This document shows positions 1 through 7,437 of a DNA stretch of 48,171 nucleotides, piece after piece (the stretch's first letter is position 1; each line of letters begins with the position of its first letter). The notes beneath the pieces were generated by a model. The model worked only from the letters and a program-made list of their open reading frames with translations. It did not search any database and was not told where the DNA came from. This stretch comes from Bacteroidales bacterium. GTDB lineage: Bacteria > Bacteroidota > Bacteroidia > Bacteroidales > UBA10428. The DNA is taken from the NCBI GenBank assembly GCA_016926235.1, contig JAFGOZ010000379.1:1-48171 (forward strand), given 5' to 3'. Position numbers and translations under genes: made by a program.

Positions 1-79
1 TTCATAATGTCCTAATATTTAATTGGTTTAAAACCAAAATTAGAACTTTATGGGTAGTGAAAATTTTTAGTTTTGAACA

Positions 80-147
80 CCCTACCCGTAGGGACGGCAT
101 ATTGGTAAACATTGTGTTAGAAAATGTTTCTAAGTCCCGTTAGGGAC
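80..147. repeat. REP-like pair of short palindromes
   Basis: Two GC-rich palindromes stand in otherwise AT-rich DNA beyond the 3' end of the esterase gene. The first, at 80-93, has perfect arms CCCTAC/GTAGGG around CC. The second, at 134-147, has perfect arms GTCCC/GGGAC around a 4-nt loop. The two share a TCCC/GGGA-type core and lie about 40 nt apart. This resembles the short repeated palindromes scattered between genes in many Bacteroidota genomes. Neither is followed by a T tract on the minus strand, so a simple Rho-independent terminator is not supported. Repetition elsewhere in the genome cannot be seen from this window. Confidence 0.45.
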
Positions 148-193
148 AAAATATAATTTACTCGTTTAGTAATGTACGAATATAATGATTCAC

Positions 194-2134
194 TTAATAT
201 TTATCCGTTCTGAAGGGTGAAGCAGGCAGACCTTCCTTATTGTAAAGATTTGCTCCTTCGGGATTATCGGCCCAGGCATAACGTACTGCCGCAGGTTTCT
301 TAACATTTTCGTTCCATATAACAACCCTCTCATCTGCAATTTTCGCTTTAGCCCATACAAACTTACCGTCCTCCCCGGCAATAGCAAAACCCTTGAGTTC
401 ATCGCCTTCTTTAATTATAAGACCTGCACCTATTTCAGTGAATGACAATATTACACTATCTCCTTCTACCTTCATACTTTGATATAAGGGACCTGACGAT
501 ACAACATCCTCATGATATGCAACTTTTTCAGCAGCTAGCACTAACCTTTTTGCTACGTCTTTTTTATTTAGAGGATGAATATCGTTCCATTCCCCCAGGT
601 CAATCGCCACAACCATTGCTGTATGAGGTAATTCAAGTGCCTGTAACTGGGCTTCACGTGTTAGCGCCCATTCGCTCTCCGTTGGATAATTATAGCTCTG
701 CATATAATTATGAAGCTGAACAAACAGGAAAGGTAAATCTTCCTTTTTCCAGCCGGCTCTCCAATTTTGAATTAATGCCGGAAATAATTTTGCATATTCT
801 TTTGGCTTTGAAGTATTGGATTCACCCTGGTACCATAAAATACCCTTAACAGAATAATTGGTCATAGGTGAAATCATCCCATTAAAAAGACCAGTAGGCT
901 TCCATCTGATAAAGGTCTGTCCTTGCAATGGCTCCATCTTTGCACCTAAACGATAAGACCACTCTCCTGTTAAATCAATTGTATAACCATCAATTATTAG
1001 TTCATATGGTTTGTCAGGAACAAATCCTCCCCTCCCACTATTACTGATTAATCGTATAACAATTGAATTTCCCCCGGCCTGTAAAACATTTTCAGGTATA
1101 TTATATCTTCTTGGGGGATACTGATAGCCTACAGATCCGACAAAAACACCATTAACGAACACAGAATCAGCATCTACAATACGACCAAGGTTCAGAATTG
1201 CAGGTTTTCCTTCTGCATTTTCAGGAAGGCTTATATCCTTTCTGAACCAAAACACGCCATTTAGCGTTCCTGAATCACCATCTGCCCAATAACCAGGAAC
1301 TTCCATAACTGACCAGTCTGATATATCTAACTCCGGATTATAATAAGGCATTTCAGAATTCTTGTAACCTTCATCTTCTGCATTCATTTTGGCATACCAT
1401 TCACTAATACGTTTACTATCTTCTGCCCTGATCTGATTCACAAAGGCAGTATCTTTATACTTTTGTGCTTCCTCGTAATATTTGGGAAATCCCTTTAACG
1501 CATTTTCGCTCATCCATGCCTGAACAGGGGAACCTCCTACACTGGAACGAATGATCCCAACAGGAACCTGATACTTCCTGTATAATTCGTCAGCAAAGAA
1601 ATATGCAATTGCTGAAACTTTTAATATGTTATCCTGACTTATACTTTCCCACATCCCATTCGGATAGTCCGATTGTGGTTCGTCAAAATTACAGACTGTT
1701 GGTACAGCAAAATATCGTATCTTATCATTACCCGCTTTTTTAATATCTTCTTCGTAAAGAGGACTTACCCTTTGCATATTAATATCCATCTGCGATTGAC
1801 CGGAACATACCCATACATCACCAATCAGAATATCTGTAAAAACAATAGTATCACTTGCTGTAATGGTCAAATCATATGGCCCTCCGACTTGCAAGTCTGA
1901 TAAAACTACATACCATTCACCATTCTTATCTGCTGTTGTATAATAGGCCGAATCTAAAAAGCTGACCTTTATACTTTCTCCCTCAGAAGCCCATCCCCAT
2001 AATCTAACTTCACTATCTCTTTGTAAAACCATACCGTTACTAATCAATCGTGGAAGTTTTAACTGACCGAAGGATTGAACCATAAAAAATGAAAAAATGA
2101 AAACAAAACTGATATAATTGTATTTCCTTACCAT
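194..2134 (-). CDS. SASA-type acetyl (xylan) esterase with inserted beta-sandwich, CE20-like
   Basis: Secreted carbohydrate O-acetylesterase of the sialate O-acetylesterase (SASA, SGNH-like) family, probably removing acetyl groups from xylan fragments. A signal peptide covers about residues 1-23. The nucleophile block CSGQSQM places the catalytic serine at S114. The family motif GILWYQGESN follows, and the block NDIHPLNK gives the Asp/His pair D518/H520. Between about residues 265 and 410 the catalytic fold is interrupted by a beta-sandwich resembling the GH2 sugar-binding domain (ISDW start, then LNLGRIVDADSVFVNG). This arrangement is described for CE20 esterases. There is no lipobox and no T9SS tail, so the location is probably periplasmic. 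It is the last gene of the GH43-GH30-esterase unit, 95 nt after the GH30, with a structured hairpin between. The substrate is inferred from the neighbours. Family confidence is high, exact specificity is not. Confidence 0.88.
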   Translation of the reverse strand: MVRKYNYISFVFIFSFFMVQSFGQLKLPRLISNGMVLQRDSEVRLWGWASEGESIKVSFLDSAYYTTADKNGEWYVVLSDLQVGGPYDLTITASDTIVFTDILIGDVWVCSGQSQMDINMQRVSPLYEEDIKKAGNDKIRYFAVPTVCNFDEPQSDYPNGMWESISQDNILKVSAIAYFFADELYRKYQVPVGIIRSSVGGSPVQAWMSENALKGFPKYYEEAQKYKDTAFVNQIRAEDSKRISEWYAKMNAEDEGYKNSEMPYYNPELDISDWSVMEVPGYWADGDSGTLNGVFWFRKDISLPENAEGKPAILNLGRIVDADSVFVNGVFVGSVGYQYPPRRYNIPENVLQAGGNSIVIRLISNSGRGGFVPDKPYELIIDGYTIDLTGEWSYRLGAKMEPLQGQTFIRWKPTGLFNGMISPMTNYSVKGILWYQGESNTSKPKEYAKLFPALIQNWRAGWKKEDLPFLFVQLHNYMQSYNYPTESEWALTREAQLQALELPHTAMVVAIDLGEWNDIHPLNKKDVAKRLVLAAEKVAYHEDVVSSGPLYQSMKVEGDSVILSFTEIGAGLIIKEGDELKGFAIAGEDGKFVWAKAKIADERVVIWNENVKKPAAVRYAWADNPEGANLYNKEGLPASPFRTDKY

Positions 2135-2149
2135 GTATTATTTTTTTAT

Positions 2150-2229
2150 TCCCTGATAAAAGCCGGGGCCTTGAAATATTCGACCAAATCGATATTTACC
2201 AAAGGTAAAACAGGTCCCGGCTTTAGGGA
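2150..2229 (-). other. Structured intergenic RNA element: long outer stem enclosing two hairpins
   Basis: This element fills almost the whole gap between the GH30 stop and the esterase start. An outer stem pairs 2159-2171 with 2212-2224 (core AAAGCCGGG; 12 of 13 positions pair in the minus-strand transcript), and a flanking TCCCT/AGGGA pair extends it. Two further hairpins fit inside: 2175-2196 (AATAT-CGA arms with one bulge and a CCAAA loop) and about 2195-2209 (TTTACC/GGTAAA around AAA). They share two bases, so slightly shortened stems form together as a three-way junction. The T stretch after it is short (TTTT, then ATCAGGGAA), so it may be a leaky terminator, an mRNA processing or stability element, or a control point before the esterase. 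Confidence 0.5.
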
Positions 2230-4482
2230 TTATTTAACTATTAATTTCGTCACTCCGAATGTTTTTTTATTTCTTACTACTATAAAATACATCCCCGTAC
2301 CAAGATTGAGATCAATGTCTGCGTAATAATCTGGAATTAGTGGTTGTTTCATAAGCATAATTCTGCCATCCGAACTCAATACTGTCACTTCATTGATTCT
2401 ATCATCCCAGTATACTTGTATTCTATTTGTTGCAGGATTAGGAAAAACCATAACAGATTGATTCTTAAGGTAAATGTTTTTAATATTGACAGGCTCATCA
2501 GGACAATTCGTTGCTGTATCTCCCATATCTGTTGGCTGGTTTCCCGTATTTGTAAGATAAATTTTATCCAGTTTGGCACCATCCTCTCTATAACATATTG
2601 TTAATGTATGAAATCCTGTGTCCAGTTCATACTGGAGAACACCTATATCATCATGCACATCATCCCATCCCCATTCACTGCCAACAGACGCAGCAATACC
2701 GTTCCATCTTGACCAGGTTCCAGTATCAACTTTTACCCAGTATGAATCGTCATCATAAGTAGGTGTAATGGCTCTGCCCCAAACCTTGTATGATCCCTGT
2801 TCTATAACGTAAAAATTAAATACTGCATGATCACTTGTATCAGCAGATGCAGCATTCAGGCTTTGTACTCCTGCCGGAACCGTTATATATTCACCCTGTG
2901 AAGCCAAAGCATCTTTTAGTATATTCCAGTGCGATCCTACCCTGACACATTCAGCTTCTAACCATATGTGGTTAGTGTACGGGCTGATTACCGATATTGT
3001 TATACTGTCATAATGCCTTGCACCATCATTATCAGTAACCGTTAATACAAACCTGCTTTCACCTACCTCGACTTCAACCTCAGGGTCAGCTTCGGATGCT
3101 ATCTGTACTCCATTTAACGACCAGGAAAAGTTTGCTATTTCACCATCCGGATCATAACTTCCGCTTCCACTAAGTATAAAAACCTCTGTGGAATTACCAT
3201 CAATATCAGTCAATACAGTATCATTACCAGCATTAGCAAAAGGAGCAATGTTTCCATATTTCCCGGCATTTTCAGTGCAATTAATAAATGTGGTAATACT
3301 GCTGGCATCAACAGTTGCATTAAAAACGCCTCCTGTAATTGATATTCCACCATCATTCGTAACGGTTTTTGTTGCCGAACTAGAATATTTTGTTAAAGTA
3401 TCTGTACTTCCATTTTGAATTGTAAATCCCAGGTCAACACTGGTTGAATTCTTATTTATAACCACTATTGCCAGGGTTGTATCTGTTTTATATGCAGTAA
3501 CATCTACATTGGGAGCCGAGGCCACAACAGCATCCACTCTTACCGCACCAGGTCGTATAAATTTTGAGAATTGAGACATTACATAACCCTTTTGAGTGAT
3601 ATTGCCTTCATCATTAATAAAACTATAAAATCTTCTTATATACCACCATGTATATGCATTAAAATTGGCCTTCATACAATCATTGATCTCCGTACCCATA
3701 TCCAGGGCCAATGACCAGGTATTTTGTGCCACGCTATCGCTGCCTGTCAGGTGTTCAGTCATCCATACTTCCTTACCCTTTGAACGGGCAAGTGGGTAAT
3801 CAACCAATCCGCCACCATAAATATGGCCTCCTATTATGTCAAGATGTGAGTTAGCTGTGGAGTCATTAAGAATATTGTCTGAATATGAGTGTTTGAAATT
3901 AAATGATTCAGGCGCCATGACCCGTGTATCCATATCCTGGGCATAATCCCTAACAAAGTTGTATATTTCAGTGGCTGTCCAATCCGCCCAACTTTCACCA
4001 ATATCAGGCTCATTTTGAACAGAAATGGCATATAGGGATATACCGCTATCTGCCATGAATTTATTGTACTGATTCAAGTGTTCCACATATTTATCATAAA
4101 AATCAGGTAGGAGCCTCACCCCTGAATATACCGTATCACGCATATAAACAGGAGGATTCCATGGTGAAGCAAACACAGTAGCCCCTTTACTTACTGCATA
4201 CTTTGCCATAGGTAATTCACGATAAAAGTTATTTGAATCAGGATCTATCCTTAACCTGAGCATAGAAAGACCTATTTTACCCGGATCATTACCGAAAGCC
4301 TTTTCACACATATCTTCGGTAAGCTCAGTACCTGTCCATGCAGGAATTTGTATTCCTCCAAAACCCTTAATCAATTGGTATTCCGTATTCATATCAATAG
4401 TCACTGTTTGAGCTAAACTATATTCATTTATACCAAATACAATTAAACTCATTCCAATAATTACATTCTGTAATCTTTTCAT
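2230..4482 (-). CDS. GH30 subfamily 8-like glucuronoxylanase with PKD, carbohydrate-binding and T9SS domains
   Basis: Endo-xylanase predicted to cut xylan at sites set by a (methyl)glucuronate side chain. A signal peptide covers about residues 1-24. The GH30 catalytic domain and its side beta-domain run to about residue 405. The acid/base lies in ISVQNEPD (E158) and the nucleophile in VWMTEH (E243). The WWYIRR motif (R283-R284) matches the segment that binds glucuronate in characterised GH30_8 enzymes. A PKD-like domain follows at about 410-505, then a CBM6/35-type beta-sandwich at about 508-650 starting WLEAE and ending AKLDKIYL. The last 75 residues are a T9SS type A sorting domain (VFPNPATN). 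Export to the surface or medium by T9SS is therefore expected. It lies 23 nt after the GH43 gene, so the two are probably co-transcribed. A second GH30 sits at 21525-23441 with different accessory modules. Confidence 0.92.
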   Translation of the reverse strand: MKRLQNVIIGMSLIVFGINEYSLAQTVTIDMNTEYQLIKGFGGIQIPAWTGTELTEDMCEKAFGNDPGKIGLSMLRLRIDPDSNNFYRELPMAKYAVSKGATVFASPWNPPVYMRDTVYSGVRLLPDFYDKYVEHLNQYNKFMADSGISLYAISVQNEPDIGESWADWTATEIYNFVRDYAQDMDTRVMAPESFNFKHSYSDNILNDSTANSHLDIIGGHIYGGGLVDYPLARSKGKEVWMTEHLTGSDSVAQNTWSLALDMGTEINDCMKANFNAYTWWYIRRFYSFINDEGNITQKGYVMSQFSKFIRPGAVRVDAVVASAPNVDVTAYKTDTTLAIVVINKNSTSVDLGFTIQNGSTDTLTKYSSSATKTVTNDGGISITGGVFNATVDASSITTFINCTENAGKYGNIAPFANAGNDTVLTDIDGNSTEVFILSGSGSYDPDGEIANFSWSLNGVQIASEADPEVEVEVGESRFVLTVTDNDGARHYDSITISVISPYTNHIWLEAECVRVGSHWNILKDALASQGEYITVPAGVQSLNAASADTSDHAVFNFYVIEQGSYKVWGRAITPTYDDDSYWVKVDTGTWSRWNGIAASVGSEWGWDDVHDDIGVLQYELDTGFHTLTICYREDGAKLDKIYLTNTGNQPTDMGDTATNCPDEPVNIKNIYLKNQSVMVFPNPATNRIQVYWDDRINEVTVLSSDGRIMLMKQPLIPDYYADIDLNLGTGMYFIVVRNKKTFGVTKLIVK

Positions 4483-4505
4483 AGAATTGTTATTTTTATT
4501 AATTA

Positions 4506-7316
4506 TTATTGTTTTTCTATTTTCATGATTTTTCCCCCATTGGGTGTTTCTACTTTAAGGATATAGATCATCGGAGGCAAAGTTTTACCCACAATATAAT
4601 ATCTTTTGTTAATAATTCCACCTTCAACCTCTTTCCCTGATAAATCATAAATGGCATAATAACCTTTACCTGTCAAAATATCTATATTTATTCCATGATT
4701 AAATGGATTTGGATAAACATACAAGCAGTTATCCTCTAAACGCTCCTTTTCAATATTGCCAAAGAATGATTCGTCAGGAATAAAACGGAAAGTATGCAAA
4801 TAGAAAGCGTTTTCGTTTTTTGGGAATCGAAGGTAAACATCATGCTGGCCAGATATTCCGGATATTTCAGAACCAAAGGCCTGAAAAGTATCTTCGCTCC
4901 CGGTGGCTTTTATCGGAATTGAAGCAATTTTTGAACCTTCATGTTCAAGGTCGTCAAGCCAGATTTCCAATATTCCACCTGCGATTGAAGAGGCAATTAC
5001 TTCAACCTCTAAAGGTATCTTCTCCCCTTTACCAAGTTCAACACCGCCCAGCATTAGCCAGCCTCCATTATCGGTACTGTTAGTTACAACATTCCCGACA
5101 GGTTTGGTTGTGGTTTCAACCCCAAAATAATTATTATATCCCGCAACGGGCAATGCCGAGAAACCATCTCTATAAAAGAACAAGTCAAAATCGGCTTTAA
5201 TTCCCTGTGCAAAAAGTCCGTGGGAATTTCCCACCCATGAATTAAAATCAGGCTGGGCCTTATCCAGATCAGCAACATTTATTCCAGCCCCAACCTGGTT
5301 CCATACAAGGCCATTTATGCTGCAGTAGCCGTAAAGATTGTGTCCTCTTCTTTCAAGTTTGAGCCAAACTGTATTTCCAAGTTCATTATCAGTTTCGTAG
5401 GTTGTACTGCCAAAGTTGAAAATGATTTTCTTTCCGGATGAATAACCACTATAAAGCCTTATATTAACAGATTCATTGCCATTGCAAAGATATATGCCTG
5501 CTGCATGGTTAGCATCGGTGGCATCTACATCCACCCTGGTAACAAGGGTATAATAATGGCCTCCATCCTTATGTAAAATATGGCTTCTTTCTGATCCCGG
5601 GTTTATTCGTAGCCACCCGGGCCTGTCTGTAATTGAATAATGAGATGCAGCAACGCTGTTGAGGAAATGCCATGACAAGTCAATGGTTTCTCCATCAAAA
5701 TAATCGGAACGAGGTAATTTCCATGAAATCCCTGATTTTGGCAATAGGGCTTTCACCTTTGGTAACGAAGTTGGTGCTGATGCTTTGGGCCTTCCATTTT
5801 CATCCCATATTATCTGATGCAGTATACCTTGCCGTCCCTGTCCATTCCAATCATCACCGCCAACAGATTCATAGCTGTGAGCAACCGTCCACCAGGTACT
5901 GTCATCAAGTTGAAATGGCTGAGACATATGGTTTGGGGTCCTTAGTGTTGCATTATTATCGGTTGGTACAGGAAATACACTACCTAATGAATCCCATTGA
6001 GTTGAATCAGCAGTAAGATTTTGCGACCTCAGTACCCATTGTCCACCACCAACATTTCCTGCAATAAAATAATAATACCATCCATTTTTCTTGCACATCA
6101 CCGGTCCCTCTGCCCAACTGTACTTTCCATTGGTATTAACCCAGTCCATATTAATAACATCGCCTGTAAAATGGCCATCGGTTCCAATTTCCTGAATCCT
6201 GTTAATATATCGACCTGGTTTAATGAGCATATAAGGTGTGCCATCATCATCAACAAAAACAGAGTTATCATAACCACTTCCTCCTGTTGTTGCTGTGGTA
6301 TTCATTTTTACAGGAGCTGACCACGGTCCTTCAGGATTGTCAGCTTTACAAAAATACTGACCACCGCCAGCAGTATTTGAAAAATAAATCCAATAGGAAT
6401 CATAAAAATAAGTGATAGCTCCCTGCCATATACCATAAGACGGATCATCATTTAATAATCCGGACCAGTTTGGTGGAATTACTCTCGAGATTTCTTTCCA
6501 GTGTATCAGGTCAGTAGAATGCAAAATCGGAAGATAGGGTGTGAAATGAAAACTGGAACCACAATGATAAAAATCATTGCCTATTTTAAACAATGTCGGA
6601 TCGGGATGATCACCCGGCAAAACAGGGTTAACATATGTTTTCACAAGCTGATATGCTGAATCGGGATATTCTGAACCACCCGGAAGTGAATCAGTTCCCG
6701 GTTCACCGCTATTCAAATTTGAAACTGTATAATAAAGTCCTGATTTTCCAAAAGCAATCTTATCGAGATCCAAACCGTCTTCGCGGGCTCCATATTGGAA
6801 TATATAGGATGAATCTATTAATTCTACTGTAAACGTTACAGGCAATCCTCCTCCAAGGTATTCCGATAAATTTATCCACTTCCAGGCAAGTATTCCTGCA
6901 TCTCCTCCTCCGGTCACTATTTCATCAGATACAGAATGACCAATATTCACTATGTTATTAATAATATACCAATCCGTGCCAATAGTAGGTGATTTTTCCC
7001 CGAATCCATTCCCGACAAAAAAACTATCATCTCCGTAGTTACCGCTACCTACACGTATTTTTGTATAAAGATCATAAGTGCCGGTATCAGCAAAACTTAA
7101 GGTAAATGACAATACTTTATCAAAACTTCCAGGATAAGAAGTGTTAACATAATCTGTTTTTGGTCTTAGAAAAGTCAGATCACCTTCAATAACAATTTCA
7201 AAATCAGAACCAGATGTTCCAGTTTCAGCTTCTGCAATAACAGGTTCATCCTGACAATAAATTCGAGTAAAAAATAGATTTAATATTAAAAAGAAGAATA
7301 CCTCTAATCTCATCAT
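4506..7316 (-). CDS. Multidomain GH43 (arabinofuranosidase/xylosidase) with two binding-type modules and T9SS domain
   Basis: Secreted enzyme of GH43, acting on arabinose or xylose side groups or short xylan ends. After the signal peptide, a beta-rich module of about 175 residues (start EAETGTSGSDF, end GAREDGLDLDKIAFG) closely resembles the N-terminus of the neighbouring GH10. The five-bladed GH43 domain covers about 220-530, with the three expected acidic residues in HPDPT, YDNSVF and SWAEGP. A GH43-associated beta-sandwich follows (about 540-725). Next comes a CBM6-like module (about 735-850, GGILEIWLDD and HDVYLRFP), then a T9SS type A tail (VYPNPFNHG). A GTG codon lies just upstream at 7322, but the ATG at 7316 gives a normal signal peptide and was chosen. 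The gene has its own operator-like site upstream, so it probably starts the GH43-GH30-esterase transcript. The GH43 subfamily was not assigned. Confidence 0.9.
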   Translation of the reverse strand: MMRLEVFFFLILNLFFTRIYCQDEPVIAEAETGTSGSDFEIVIEGDLTFLRPKTDYVNTSYPGSFDKVLSFTLSFADTGTYDLYTKIRVGSGNYGDDSFFVGNGFGEKSPTIGTDWYIINNIVNIGHSVSDEIVTGGGDAGILAWKWINLSEYLGGGLPVTFTVELIDSSYIFQYGAREDGLDLDKIAFGKSGLYYTVSNLNSGEPGTDSLPGGSEYPDSAYQLVKTYVNPVLPGDHPDPTLFKIGNDFYHCGSSFHFTPYLPILHSTDLIHWKEISRVIPPNWSGLLNDDPSYGIWQGAITYFYDSYWIYFSNTAGGGQYFCKADNPEGPWSAPVKMNTTATTGGSGYDNSVFVDDDGTPYMLIKPGRYINRIQEIGTDGHFTGDVINMDWVNTNGKYSWAEGPVMCKKNGWYYYFIAGNVGGGQWVLRSQNLTADSTQWDSLGSVFPVPTDNNATLRTPNHMSQPFQLDDSTWWTVAHSYESVGGDDWNGQGRQGILHQIIWDENGRPKASAPTSLPKVKALLPKSGISWKLPRSDYFDGETIDLSWHFLNSVAASHYSITDRPGWLRINPGSERSHILHKDGGHYYTLVTRVDVDATDANHAAGIYLCNGNESVNIRLYSGYSSGKKIIFNFGSTTYETDNELGNTVWLKLERRGHNLYGYCSINGLVWNQVGAGINVADLDKAQPDFNSWVGNSHGLFAQGIKADFDLFFYRDGFSALPVAGYNNYFGVETTTKPVGNVVTNSTDNGGWLMLGGVELGKGEKIPLEVEVIASSIAGGILEIWLDDLEHEGSKIASIPIKATGSEDTFQAFGSEISGISGQHDVYLRFPKNENAFYLHTFRFIPDESFFGNIEKERLEDNCLYVYPNPFNHGINIDILTGKGYYAIYDLSGKEVEGGIINKRYYIVGKTLPPMIYILKVETPNGGKIMKIEKQ

Positions 7317-7344
7317 ACGCACAATTGATAATTTTGAAATAAAT

Positions 7345-7412
7345 GATAAATAAAAAGAATCAGCGAAAATGAATATATAAGAAAATGCTTAATTACTTAT
7401 AAAATTGATGCA
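7345..7412 (-). promoter_or_regulatory. Putative HTCS operator and promoter for the GH43 unit
   Basis: On the minus strand the 25-bp motif at 7412-7388 starts with TGCATCAATTTT, an exact match to the left half of the shared motif, and continues ATAAGTAATT. It ends 71 nt before the GH43 start. A box of TAnnTTTG type is less clear here than at the other sites: TATTTATC at 7352-7345, 35 nt after the motif instead of 33. The gap of about 120 nt after GH2 is longer than most gaps in the cluster, which supports an internal promoter. Confidence 0.55.
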
Positions 7413-7437
7413 TATTGGTTTGTATTGCATTTCAATT

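Noticed and set aside
14..31. Stretch of about 17 bases shared with the region just before the GH67 ATG (about 30394-30411)
   Set aside because: Almost entirely A and T in AT-rich intergenic DNA; chance is sufficient and the contexts differ.
23..37. Palindrome TTGGTTTAAAACCAA at the window edge
   Set aside because: Short, AT-rich and isolated; no partner element or gene context.
7317..7322. GTG start for the GH43 gene
   Set aside because: Two ATG codons follow immediately and give a normal signal peptide.
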